From Carettochelys insculpta (taxonomy: Eukaryota > Chordata > Testudines > Carettochelyidae), in the NCBI RefSeq assembly GCF_033958435.1, contig NC_134145.1, positions 40,823,501 to 40,887,500 of the forward strand: DNA of 64,000 bases, read 5' to 3'. The notes beneath the pieces are model-generated. The model saw only the letters and a program-made list of their open reading frames with translations. It had not been told where the DNA came from and ran no database searches. Shown one piece after another: positions 9,872 to 19,803 of this stretch (positions within the stretch are counted from its first letter, which is position 1; the number at the start of each line of letters is the position of its first letter). A program made the position numbers and the translations under genes.

Positions 9872-9921
9872 TCTCATTGATGCTCATGACAGAAAGAAAC
9901 CAACAGCAGCAGCCACACCAA

Positions 9922-10632
9922 AGCTGCGTCTACACGTGCACGCTACTTCGAAGTAGCGGCACTAACTTCGGAATAGCGCCCGTCACGGCTACACGCGCCG
10001 GGCGCTATTTCGAAGTTAACTTCGACGTTAGGCGGCGAGACGTCAAAGTCGCTAACCCCATGAGGGGATAGGAATAGCGCCCTACTTCGACGTTCAATGT
10101 CGAAGTAGGGACCGTGTAGTCATTGCGCGTCCCGCAACTTCGAAATAGCGGGGTCCGCCATGGTGACCATCAGCTGAGGGGTTGAGAGACGCTCTCTCTC
10201 CAGCCCCTGCGGGGCTCTATGGTCACTGTGGACAGCAGCCCTTAGCCCAGGGCTTCTGGCTGCTGCTGTGGCAGCTGGGGATCCATGCTGCAGGCACAGG
10301 GTCTGCAACCAGTTGTCAGCTCTGTGTATTTTGTGTTGTTTAGTACAACTGTGTCTGGGAGGGGCCCTTTAAGGGAGTGGCTTGCTGTTGAGTCCGCCCT
10401 GTGACCCTGTCTGCAGCTGTGCCTGGCACCCTTATTTCGATGTGTGCTACTTTGGCGTGTAGACGTTCCCTCGCAGTGCCTATTTCAATATGGTGCCGTG
10501 CAACGTCGAAGTTGAACGTTGACGTTGCCAGCCCTGGAGGACGTGTAGACGTTATTCATCGAAATAGCCTATTTCGATGTTGCTACATCGAAATAAGCTA
10601 TTTCGATGTAGGCTTCACATGTAGACGTAGCC
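9922..10632 (-). mobile_element. Family A Harbinger MITE, copy 1
   Basis: This is a 711-bp non-autonomous element running from AGCTGCGTCTACACG to CGTAGCC, with the transposase-start side on the right. The left half is a patchwork of TTCGAAG motifs and internal inverted repeats. The right half matches the 5' part of H1 and H4, including GGGGCCCTTTAAGGG near 10362. Flanking triplets (CAA, ATT) do not match, unlike the other seven copies, so a flank may have been altered. A relic of the transposase start, ATGGATCCCCAGCTG, is on the minus strand near 10287. The ORFs in it are not a known protein. Confidence 0.9.
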
Positions 10633-11748
10633 ATTATGTTACTGGGGAGTCTGCTTAAATGTGATTGGAGGCTTGTTTAATAGGATAAACAGAAACAATA
10701 AAAATAAATGTTACCATACCTTCCCAGAGTCTACCTAGAAATCTCTCTTCTCTTTCAAGGGCTGGACAAAAGCTGGTAGAATCTGCTGCTAAAAAACTCC
10801 CTTTGCTTCCTGTGGGCTTTGGATCAAGCCAGAAAAATCTCCAGGGAAATCCCAGGTGTCTCCTTGTTTCCGTTTTGATGTATCTCATGATTCTAGTCAC
10901 TGCATCATTTCCAGAAACTCAGTCTTTGTGAGGACTCATCTTTTGCCACGTCACAAATGGCTTTCACTTCCTCCATAAAGCAGCTTGCCTTAGTTACTTA
11001 ACAACCAAGAACAGTTATTTTGAAATAAATAAAACCAGAAAGCTCTAATCTGCTCCACTGATACACTGCTCTGGTGTCACAGGAACTAGGCTACACTGAT
11101 TAAATATAACTCAGGTAATTACATGTTACAATATTTTTTTAAAAAACTGGACATAAGAAAAAACATTTTTGGTTATGCAGAGGTTTCAAGTTAGAATAAA
11201 AATAGTACCATGTCTTTGATTTCAGCAACTTTCAATAGCTAAGTTTACTACAGGAAAATAATAACTTCCTTTCATAAGACTTAATGTTTAGCAACCAATA
11301 ATTTGATGCCTAAATTGCCCTGCTATGTAGAAATCTTTGATCTGGAGATACTCATAATTATATATTTCTATTTTTCAGGAAAAGTTACATGCTAACAAAT
11401 ACACCTGCACACATTTGCACAAAACCAACTGTACACAGATGTAAGCCCCATTTTCAACTAATGCTTATGGAGCATGGAAAATGTGAAATTAAATTTTCAA
11501 CTACACATGCAAATATTTTCATGCAAGAGAGGCAGCTCTTGCAAAAGGATTGAGGTGATTTTTGGCATTGCTACTAATTGATTATGCATACAAAATACTG
11601 TACCAATAGCCACTGCAATTAGGTGGATCTAGATTTCTGAAATGTGATGTCTATTTTTTGGGTAATTCTGAGAACTAGCTTGAGACTGAATCAATGAAAT
11701 AAAATTATGCTCTCCCATGTATCATATCTTTTTATTTATGTGGCATGT
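10633..11748. other. Non-coding DNA, no gene seen
   Basis: This is AT-rich sequence without a supported gene. Frames are short and lack motifs. Confidence 0.45.
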
Positions 11749-11939
11749 GGAGGGATAGCTCAGTGGTTTGTGCATTAGTCTGATAAACCGAGGGTTGTGA
11801 GGCCAATCCTTAAAGAGGGCTATTTTAGGCTCTGTAGCAAATAGAAAAAACAATCATCAGGAATGGTACTTGGCCTTACTGTGAGTATAGGCAATTGGGC
11901 TTGATGGTCTATCAAAGTTCCTTCCACCTCCATGAGATG
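11749..11939 (+). mobile_element. tRNA-derived SINE (Cry-like turtle SINE)
   Basis: The tRNA-like head GGAGGGATAGCTCAGTGGTT contains a polymerase III A box (TAGCTCAGTGG, 11756-11766) and a degenerate B box around 11793-11809. A unique body follows, then a tail (TTGATGGTCTATCAAAGTTC, then CTTCCACCTCCATGAGATGG) resembling a CR1 3' end. Established knowledge: Cry SINEs of cryptodiran turtles combine a tRNA head with a CR1-like tail. This copy is diverged, with the B box degraded (GGCCAATCC), so it is probably transcriptionally dead. Confidence 0.78.
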
Positions 11940-12368
11940 GGTATATCTCCATATTATTATAACATAACTAAACCTTTGGGGAAAATCGAGCAACTGAATT
12001 TGTCTGGATAAGAAACTGGCAAAGAATCAGAAGGATTGTTGCTGCACTTCCAGATGTAACTTGGGAAAACCAGACACGATTGTGACGGTGGAAAGATACA
12101 CTTTATCCGGAAGAATGCATCTGCTTCATGCAAATACAACCACTGTTACAGATCTGCACAGCAAAAACAAGTAGTTGTGAAAAGGGATAGATTAATTACA
12201 AGATGTAGGCAAGATTTTTAGTAGTACAACTCCCTTGAAAGAGATGCTTTGACTGCTAACTCTTCTGCGCAGCCCAGGAGATCAGAGACTCCTTTAGACT
12301 GCTTCTTTCTCTGCCTGCTCAGAGAGCTACAGCCCTGGGATTCCTGTTTCCCCATTGAGCCTTGCCTT

Positions 12369-12412
12369 AAGAACATGACATCATGGCCATACTGAGTTAG
12401 AGGAAAAGGTCC
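12369..12412 (-). mobile_element. Short CR1 3' end, reversed
   Basis: AAGAACATGACATCATGGCC followed by ATACTGAGTTAGAGG and AAAAGGTCC is the complement of the CR1 3' terminus seen at 4516-4557 (GGACCTTTGATCTGACCCAG then TATGGCTGTTCTTATG). Only about 44 bp remains before a MITE fragment begins. Confidence 0.65.
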
Positions 12413-12600
12413 TTGCTAATGGCCAAATCAGAGAATACTAATGAGGCACTGAAATGAATATTCATTGCCTCATTAGCATGCAGCCAACCACGGCACTTCA
12501 AAAATGTTGCGTTTTGCTTGAGCACAGCTCATCTACATGGAAGTCCTTTTTGAAAGGACCCTGCAAATGTCAAAATCCCCTTATCAGCTGATTCTGATGT
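12413..12600. mobile_element. Half of a palindromic MITE
   Basis: One arm only is present. It contains ATGGCCAAATCAGAG, TACTAATGAGGCACTGAAAT, GCATGCAGCCAACCACGG and CTTTTTGAAAGGACCCTGCA, and ends in CCCCTTATCAGCTGAT at the centre of the palindrome. It matches the left arm of the element at 61098-61499 better than the other MITEs here. The second arm and both ends are missing. Confidence 0.7.
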
Positions 12601-12625
12601 ACTTAAAACATTGTTATTACTCTAA

Positions 12626-13059
12626 GGCCGTGTCTACACTAGCCAAAAACTTCGAAATGGCCATGCAAATGGCCATTTAGAAGTTTACTAAGGAAGCGCT
12701 GAAATACATATTCAGCGCCTTATTAGCATGCGGGCAGCTGCGGCACTTCAAAATTGACGCGGCTTGCCACTGCGCGGCTCATCCACATGGGGCTCCTTTT
12801 TGAAAGGACCCCGGCTACTTCGAAGTCCCCTTATTCTCATCTGGTCCTAGGAATAATGGGACTTCGAAGTAGCCAGGGTCCTTTGAAAAGGAGCCCCGTC
12901 TGGACGAGCTGCATGGTGGCAAGCCACATCAATTTCGAAGTGCCGCGGCCGCCCTCATGCTAATGAGGCACTGAATATGTATTTCAGCGCTTCATTAGTA
13001 AACTTCGAAATGGCCATTTGCATGCAATTTCAAAGTTTTTGGCTAGTGCAGACATGGCC
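12626..13059. mobile_element. Palindromic MITE, TAA duplication
   Basis: This 434-bp element has ends GGCCGTGTCTACACTAGCC and GGCTAGTGCAGACATGGCC. TAA flanks it at 12623-12625 and 13060-13062. The arms carry ATGGCCATGCAAATGGCCAT, TTACTAAGGAAGCGCTG and GACCCCGGCTACTTCGAAGT, and are complementary around 12842-12850. The canonical TAA duplication of Harbingers is seen here. There is no coding capacity. Confidence 0.88.
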
Positions 13060-13062
13060 TAA

Positions 13063-13517
13063 GGCTGTGGCCACACTTGTCCAAAACTTCAAAATAGCGA
13101 TGCAAATGGCCATTTCAAAGATTACTAATGAGGTGCTGAACTGAATATTCAGTGCCTCATGAGCATTAGGATGCTTCCGGCTGTGGCGCTTTGAAAGCGT
13201 TGCGTTCGAACACACGCGGCTTGGTGCGGCTACACAGGGGTCCTTTTTGAAAGAACCCTGTACATTTCAAAATCCTCTTATTCCCTTCCACTGAGAGGAA
13301 TAAGGGGATTTCAAAATGTGCCAGGGCCTTTCGAAAAAGACCCCTGTGTAGCCACGCCGAGTCATGTGTGTTTGAAAGTGGTGCTTCAAAGTGCCATGGC
13401 CAGAAATGTCCTAATGCTAATGAGGCGCTGAATATTCAATTCAGCGCCTCATTAGTAATCTTCGAAATGGCCATTTGCACGGCTATTTCTAAGTTTTGGC
13501 CAAGCATGGCTACAGCC
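13063..13517. mobile_element. Palindromic MITE, abutting the previous one
   Basis: This 455-bp element runs from GGCTGTGGCCACACTTGTCC to CATGGCTACAGCC, flanked by TAA at 13060-13062 and 13518-13520. The left TAA is the same triplet that closes the preceding element, so the two sit head to tail with one shared target copy. Its ends read GTGGCCACA rather than GTGTCTACAC, and its arms include AATGAGGTGCTGAACTGAAT. It is closely related to the element at 17473-17909. Confidence 0.88.
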
Positions 13518-14336
13518 TAAATCTTTGACTAGCTGTTCTTTGAATTCTTTGTATTGTCTTCCTAGTTATAATTTATAGACATGTGGTAGCAAGAGTTGTG
13601 GCTAGTATAAATGATAGCCTGCTGAAACAAGATTATTACATATTGACTTTTATGGTGTTTTGTTTGGTTTGGTTTTTAAGGGCTCATATTCTTCTATGCT
13701 TCCTAATTGAAAGTGTCATTAAACAGAAATACAATAAAAAAAATCTAGTCAAAACTGTATGCCAGTTGATAATATGAGGATAAACAACTTGTAGAGACTT
13801 ATTTGTTGGCAACAAAAATAACACACTGGGATTGTGCAGTCATGCAAGAACAAAAAACAACCATTTTTTTTTCAAAAATGTATTTTTGCCAGCTTGAATT
13901 GCAAAGGAATACAAGTAAAATAAATGTTTGAATATATACAGTTCATTTCCTTTTATCCATATGGCCTGGGGAACATCCAAAGCTTTTTGGATAATGAGGC
14001 ATTTACATAAATGGAAGTGCTATAAACTTACACAAAGCTACATAGTAGCACATGGTAGATTTGGATAACTAGGATAAAGGGAGTTCAGATAAATGAAATA
14101 TACTATACCACAGATGATCAAAGAAAACATTCTTTGTAGGGGGGTTTATTTTGGTAAAACAGTTTTTCACAGTGGATTGGTTGAGGACACTAGAAATAAA
14201 GGAACAAGTCAATTTCAGAGTATATATTGTAATCACAGCATTTACAAAAATATTCAAAACCCTGAAGTATGAAAATTGAAAATGATGCTTACTTCTCGTA
14301 ATAGCACACAAGCATATCTGAACAGCTGTTCATTAG
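13518..14336. other. AT-rich DNA, no gene seen
   Basis: AT-rich DNA with no supported gene or recognised repeat. Short A/T runs are frequent. Confidence 0.45.
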
Positions 14337-14725
14337 GGGTGTGTCTACACTTGCATTTTGCTTTCAAAAAATGTATGCAAATGAGATAAATAGAAAAGCA
14401 AATGAGGAGCAAATTTGCATAGTTGACATCTCATTTGCATATTCTAATTTCAAAAGAGCTTCTTTTGAAAGAAGAAAGCCAGTGTAGATGCTGCTCTTTC
14501 GAAAGTAAACCCCATCTTTTAAAGAATCCTTTTTCCTATTAAATAAAGATATGCTTACATTTGAAAGAGCAGCATCTACACTGGCTTTCTTCTTTCGAAA
14601 GAAGCCATTTCAAAATTAGAATATGCAAATGAGGTGTCAAATATGCAAACTTGTACCAAATTTGCATTTGATTTGCCTCATTTGCATGCATCTTTCGAAA
14701 GAGGAATGCAAGTGTAGACACAGCC
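14337..14725. mobile_element. Palindromic MITE, TAG duplication
   Basis: This 389-bp element has ends GGGTGTGTCTACACTTGCA and TGCAAGTGTAGACACAGCC, flanked by TAG at 14334-14336 and 14726-14728. Its arms contain TATGCAAATGAG, CTTTCGAAAG-type motifs and AGCAGCATCTACACTGGC, and it folds around 14530. It is AT-richer than the other palindromic MITEs and belongs to a distinct subfamily. Confidence 0.86.
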
Positions 14726-14807
14726 TAGAGGTTTAAATAGTGGAACAGGAAGTCCTCTTTATGCTTGAACTGAAAAAAACAACAGATACACCAACATGTG
14801 AAAGATA

Positions 14808-15093
14808 GGCTGTGTCTACGCTAGCCCAAAACTTCAAAATGGCCATGCAAATGGCCATTTCGAAGATTACTAATGAAGCACTGAAATACATATTCAGCAC
14901 CTCATTAGCATGTGGGCAGCTGCAGCACTTCAAAATTGCTGCGGCTCGCTGCCGTGCAGCTCATCCAAATGGCAGTCCTTCTCGAAAGGACCCCTCCAAC
15001 TTCGAAATCCCCTTATTCCTATCAGCAGAATAGGACCCCGGTCTGGATGAACCGCATGACATTTTGAAGTTTTGGGCTAGTGTAGACATAGCC
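14808..15093. mobile_element. Palindromic MITE, partly deleted right arm
   Basis: This 286-bp element runs from GGCTGTGTCTACGCTAGCCC to GGGCTAGTGTAGACATAGCC, with ATA at 14805-14807 and 15094-15096. The left arm is complete to TTCGAAATCCCCTTATTCC. Most of the right arm is missing, because GGTCTGGATGAACCGCATG jumps directly to TTTTGAAGTTTTGGG. Both ends and the duplication are intact despite the internal deletion. Confidence 0.85.
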
Positions 15094-15192
15094 ATAGTGT
15101 AATGAACCTGAAAAACTGTTTAAAAGATCGAGATATACCACATTAATAGAGAACCCAGTATATCACTAAAACTACATGTATCCACTAATGTT

Positions 15193-15585
15193 GTGCTTAC
15201 ACCGAGCCCTAGTGCCAATATTTGATACAAATAAGCAGCCTCAAAAATGTATTTGAATATTAGTGCAGATGATGCGCATATTCATATGGCTAATTTTCAT
15301 ATTCATGGTATAAATGGAGCAGGGTAGACATGGTTCTGCCAGCAAAAACACCCTTTGTCGGCAGTGGCTTATGCCTGATTTTTTCCAGGCATAAGGGGCT
15401 GCCAACATAGGGGTTTTTTTGCCAGCAGAACCTCATCTACACTGCATGAGTTCTGCAGCTATTATGCAAATTAGCTTCACGAATATGCACTTTAGTCTTA
15501 GTGTGCAAATAGCTGAATTTTTGCATTTTGGAAACTGCTTATTTGAAGCAAACTACTGCCATTCAGGCTTAGTGTGGACACAGCC
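15193..15585. mobile_element. Diverged MITE with GCCAGCAGAACC arms
   Basis: The right end AGTGTGGACACAGCC is clear and the left end near GTGCTTACACCGAGCC is decayed. The centre (about 15328-15450) is a strong inverted repeat: GGGTAGACATGGTTCTGCC against GGCAGCAGAACC-type sequence, with CTTATGCCTGATTTTTTCC as the turn. The centre resembles that of the element at 35855-36269. Target duplication not recognised. Confidence 0.6.
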
Positions 15586-16313
15586 TAACAGTGAGAAATA
15601 TGTAAGAAAAACAAGCTGAATTTGAACAAATGGTAACATTAGATGATGTTGAGCAAAGACTGAATTAAAACTAAGTTGTATGAGCCACTAAAACATGTGA
15701 CTAAGTCCATAAACTATTAATGCTATTCTAGGAGAGTAATTGAAAGAGGCACACTTTGATTAGTGCAAAGCTTTATCTTCAATGTCTTTTTTTGGTGGAT
15801 TTATGTGTGTTGACCAGAGTTTGAAATTCGGGCAAGTATATCAATTTGGGTAACTGGTCACCAATCTGTCCTAAGAATCTCTGGGTTTACCCTGCATCTT
15901 GGACTACAGCTATTAAGAGCTAAAAGAACTCTGTCTGGAGGTTGGTCTTGGGACCCAGAGTAATCATACATCCAGTGTAGACTATCATAGCAGCTCAATT
16001 TTATTTAAGTCAATAGTGGAATTTCACACAAACATTTGGGATAATCATTGCATGGAGATTAGATCATCCTGGTTAGTTACATAAATGAAATTTATGTATA
16101 CAATCACATATATGGCTAGTACCTTACTCACACCCCCTTCTGAGGAGTTGAAGGAGAAGCTCCACCCTCTGGTGGTGAGAGAGGAGAGAGTATTATAGTA
16201 GAGGAAACTTTAAAGGTTTAAAAAAAGACTAGTAAGAGAGAAGAAGCATTTAAAAAGTCCCTTGAAACTCCTTAGAAACCCTTGGAGAATGCCTTTTGGT
16301 ACTATCAGCCATG
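15586..16313. other. Non-coding DNA, no gene seen
   Basis: No supported gene. A purine-rich stretch lies around 16170-16250. I recognise no repeat family. Confidence 0.4.
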
Positions 16314-16618
16314 GGCCGTGTCTACACGTGCCCCAAACTTCGAAATGGCCATGCAAATGGCCATTTCGAAGTTTACTAATGAAGCTCTGAAATGCATGAG
16401 CTCATGGGAATAAGGGGACTTCGAAGTAGGCGGGGCCCTTTCGAAAAGGAGCCCCGTCTGGACGCGCCGAACGGCGGCAAGACACGTCAATTTCGAAGCG
16501 CCGCTGCCGCCCGCATGCTAATGAAGCTCTGAATATGCATTTCAGAGCTTCATTAGTAAACTTTGAAATGGCCATTTGCATGGCCATTTCGAAGTTTGGG
16601 GCACGTGTAGACGTAGCC
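16314..16618. mobile_element. Palindromic MITE, ATG duplication, young
   Basis: This 305-bp element has ends GGCCGTGTCTACACGTGCCC and GGGCACGTGTAGACGTAGCC, and ATG at 16311-16313 and 16619-16621. The right arm is complete and CpG-rich: GACGCGCCGAACGGCGGC, then ACACGTCAATTTCGAAGCGC. The left arm has lost the segment between TGAAATGCATGAGCTCATGG and the centre. CpG retention suggests recent activity. Confidence 0.88.
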
Positions 16619-17087
16619 ATGGAGTGTTATAGGCCTCTTCGCATCACTCAATCCCAGCCTTCCAAAACCAAAATCAGGCTTCTGTACACTAAGATTTTGA
16701 GGATATGCACATCTGATTAGTGATTAAGGTAAGACACCCCTTCAAATATGCATAAGATGTCACTTTGTGGGCTCATGAGCACATTCCTAAAATGGGCATC
16801 TGCAGTTAAAATGCCAAGAGATACCACCTGATGAGTCTTAGTGGCTGTTGCTTCTACTTTATAGTAAACAGGATGACCAGTCTATCAGGGCCATTGTATT
16901 TTTGGCACCCGCTGATACCACACATGATAAATGCCACTTTTTACATCAATCAGCATACCAGTGCTTTTGCAGTTAAAATAACCAAGATGGAAAATGAGGT
17001 ATGTTCACACTTGCTAAAATATATTTCTGGAAATTTCTATTAACACCTACCTAAATAAATTAAAAAGTGATAAAAGCTAATCTCTTA
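16619..17087. other. Non-coding DNA, no gene seen
   Basis: AT-rich DNA between two MITEs, without a supported gene. Confidence 0.45.
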
Positions 17088-17382
17088 GGCTTTGGCTACA
17101 CTAGCCCCCGCCTTTCAAAAGGGGTACGCTAACGAGCCACTTCAGCAGATGCTATGAATATGGTTGTGGGAAAGGAGGGCTTTTGAAATCTGCGGGGGTC
17201 CTTTTGAAAGGCCCCTGTCTACACGAGCAGTGTGCATTTCGAAAGTGGCACTTTCCAAACGCGCATGGCTTCCCTTATGTTAATGAGGCGCTGCATATTC
17301 ATAGCAGCACCTCATTAGCATCTGCTGAAGTGACAAATTAGCATACCCCTTTTGAAAGGCATGGGCTAATGTAGCCACAGCC
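17088..17382. mobile_element. Palindromic MITE, TTA duplication
   Basis: This 295-bp element runs from GGCTTTGGCTACACTAGCCC to GGGCTAATGTAGCCACAGCC, with TTA at 17085-17087 and 17383-17385. The arms carry CTTTCAAAAGGGGTACGCTAA and CACTTCAGCAGATGCTATGA with their complements. It is a different subfamily from its neighbours, with arms unlike the ATGGCCATGCAAATGG type. Confidence 0.86.
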
Positions 17383-17472
17383 TTATGGGGAATTATCCCT
17401 GTAGGCCCTTTACATTATTGCTAAGGGAGAATCAAACAACAAAATTAAGGAAAAATAGATCAACTACATATA

Positions 17473-17909
17473 GGCTGTGGCCACATGTGGCCAAAACTTC
17501 AGAATGGCAATGCAAATGACCATTTCAAAGATTATTAATGAGGTGCTGAATTGAATATTTAGCGTGTCATTAGCATTAGGACACTTCTGACTGCGGCACT
17601 TCGAAAGCGCGTGGCTCAGCGTGTCTACACTGGGGGTCCTTTTCGAAAGGACTCCCGCTGCTTTTGAAATACCCTTATTCCCCAGAGGAATAAGGGGATT
17701 TTGAAAGGTGTGGGGTCCTTTCGAAAAGGACCCCCCGTGTAGCCGTGCCGAGCCGTGCACTTTCGAAAGCGGCACTTTCGAAGTTCTGCAGTCAGAAGTG
17801 TCCTAATGCTAATTAGGTGCTGAATATTCAATTCAGTGCCTCATTAGTAATCTTCGAAATGGTCATTTGCATGGCCATTTTGAAGTTTTGGCCAAGTGTG
17901 GCCACAGCC
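17473..17909. mobile_element. Palindromic MITE, ATA duplication
   Basis: This 437-bp element has ends GGCTGTGGCCACATGTGGCC and GGCCAAGTGTGGCCACAGCC, flanked by ATA at 17470-17472 and 17910-17912. The centre is CCTTATTCCCCAGAGGAATA. The arms include TCCTTTTCGAAAGGACTCCC and its complement. It is the same subfamily as 13063-13517. Confidence 0.88.
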
Positions 17910-17942
17910 ATAGGCTTACAAGTTATAAATCCAATACATATA

Positions 17943-18301
17943 GGCTACGTCTACACGTGCCCCAAACTTCGAAATGGCCACGCAAATGGCCATTTTGAAG
18001 TTTACTAATGAAGCGCTGAAATGCATATTCAGCACTTCATTAGCATGCGGGCGGCCGCAGCGCTTCGAAATTGATGTGCCTCGCCGCCGCACGGCTCGTC
18101 CCTACGGGGCTCCTTTTTGAAAGGACCCCGCCTACTTCGAAGTCCCCTTATTCCCATGAGCTCATCACATCAATTTCGAAGCACCGCGGCCGCCCGCATG
18201 CTAATGAAGCGCTGAATATGCATTTCAGCGCTTCATTAGTAAACTTCGAAGTGGCCATTTGCGTGGCCATTTCGAAGTTTGGGGCATGTGTAGACACGGC
18301 T
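17943..18301. mobile_element. Palindromic MITE, ATA duplication
   Basis: This 359-bp element runs from GGCTACGTCTACACGTGCCC to GGGGCATGTGTAGACACGGCT, with ATA at 17940-17942 and 18302-18304. It lies only 33 bp from the preceding element. It is CpG-rich, and part of the right arm near the centre (ATGAGCTCAT) is deleted. It is the same subfamily as 16314-16618. Confidence 0.88.
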
Positions 18302-18766
18302 ATATCCTTATAGGCTACAAGTGGAAGCAATTGTTAATAATTTCTTGATTGAGGTCTCAAATTATAGACCATGAAATATAAGACTGTGACATTCTCCACT
18401 ATGTTAATGGAAGTAGCCATGAAATTATCTGTCTTAGAGTTACATACTGATGTGCACTGTCAGAGATCTGAGGGCTTTGCATCCAAAAATAACAATAGCA
18501 ATAGTAGACTTCTCCTTCCCCCATTTTTAGGGTACAAATTCTGTGTGGGGTATTCTTGTTTTAATGTTTGTTCCAGTAGACCCATATAAGGAAGTATTAA
18601 CAGTCAGCCTGTTAACACATCTTAGCAAGTTCATCCCTGCCTATTCTTTAAGGATAGTATACGATGACCTTGGGATGCTTGGAAAGAGAAAAGAGTTTGG
18701 AAACTTTAAAAAACACACAGAAGCACCAGATTTGAAATATTTTTAGATTAGTAAACAGCAGGCAAT
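18302..18766. other. Non-coding DNA, no gene seen
   Basis: No supported gene or recognised repeat. Confidence 0.45.
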
Positions 18767-19030
18767 CTCAGTTGGGACTGCACAGCTGCCTAGGTAGACA
18801 GACGCATGTTAGCTCTGCTCAGGGTAGTAAACTAAAAATAGCAGTGTGGCTGTGGTTGCATGAGCGATGTCTTGGACTAGCTGCCAACATAAAGTCTCAC
18901 CACACCTCTTTGGTACATACTTGAGCTGCACACACTATTTTTAATGCAATAGCTTGAGCAGAACTTGCACATATCTGTCTATACATGGTAGGAAGCATAC
19001 TCCCAGATGCTGAGTAGACAGTGGGTGCAC
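18767..19030. mobile_element. Old inverted-repeat DNA element
   Basis: The left arm (GTAGACAGACGCATGTTAGC, then TCTGCTC...AAAAATAGCAGTG) pairs with the right arm CACTATTTTTAATGCAATAG and CTTGAGCAGAACTTGCACAT...CTGTCTATAC. The arms are about 50 bp with mismatches, around GACTAGCTGCCAACAT. I know similar palindromic repeats from turtle genomes, but I cannot name the family. The outer boundaries are approximate. Confidence 0.6.
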
Positions 19031-19089
19031 AATCAGATGGGTGGGGGACTCTTCTGCAAGGCTGCCTAGTCATATCTCTGCAACACATT

Positions 19090-19800
19090 AGCTGTGTCTA
19101 CACGTGCACGCAACTTCGAAGTAGCGGCACCAACTTCGAAATAGCGCCCGTCGCGTCTACACGCGTCGGGCGCTATTTCGAAGTTAACTTCGACGTTAGG
19201 CGGCGAGACGTCGAAGTCCCTAACCTCATGAGGGGATCGGAATAGCGCCCTACTTCGACGTTCAACGTCAAAGTAGGGACCGTGTAGACGATCCGCGTCC
19301 CGCAACGTCGAAATTGTGGGGTCCTCCATGGCAGCCATCAGCTGGGGGGTTGAGAGATGCTGTCTCTCCAGCCCGTGCGGGGCTCTATGGTCACCGTGTG
19401 CAGCAGCCCTTAGCCCAGGGCTTCTGGCTGCTGCTGCTGCAGCGGGGGATTCATGCTGCATGCACAGGGTCTGCAACTCGTTGTCGGCTCTGTGTATCTT
19501 GTGCTGTTTAGTGCAAGTGTGTCTGGGAGGGGCCCTTTAAGGGAGCGGCTTGCTGTTGAGTCCGCCCTGTGACCCTGTCTGCAGCTGTGCCTGGCACCCT
19601 TATTTCGATGTGTGCTACTGTGGCGTGTAGACGTTCCCTCGCTGCGCCTATTTCGATGTGGTGCTGCGCAACGTCGATGTTGAACATCGACGTTGCCAGC
19701 CCTGGAGGACGTGTAGACGTTATTCATCGAAATAGTCTATTTCGATGTCGCCACATCGAAATAGGCTACTTCGATGTAGGCTTCACGTGTAGACGTAGCC
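19090..19800 (-). mobile_element. Family A Harbinger MITE, copy 2
   Basis: This 711-bp copy runs from AGCTGTGTCTACACGTGCAC to CACGTGTAGACGTAGCC, flanked by ATT at 19087-19089 and 19801-19803. The transposase-start side is on the right. It retains the subterminal CTTCGAAGTAGCGGCACC, the internal palindrome TACTTCGACGTTCAACGTC, GGGGCCCTTTAAGGG and ATTTCGATGTGTGCTACTG. CpG content is high. The Gln-rich relic of the transposase start is on the minus strand near 19456. Confidence 0.93.
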
Positions 19801-19803
19801 ATT

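Noticed and set aside
9922..10632. CRISPR-like array because of repeated TTCGAAG motifs
   Set aside because: The motifs are palindromic, irregularly spaced and confined to transposon copies; the genome is that of a vertebrate.
11749..11820. Functional tRNA gene
   Set aside because: The head has the A box but a degraded B box and no folded acceptor stem, and it continues into a SINE body. A second copy at 31389 has the same body.
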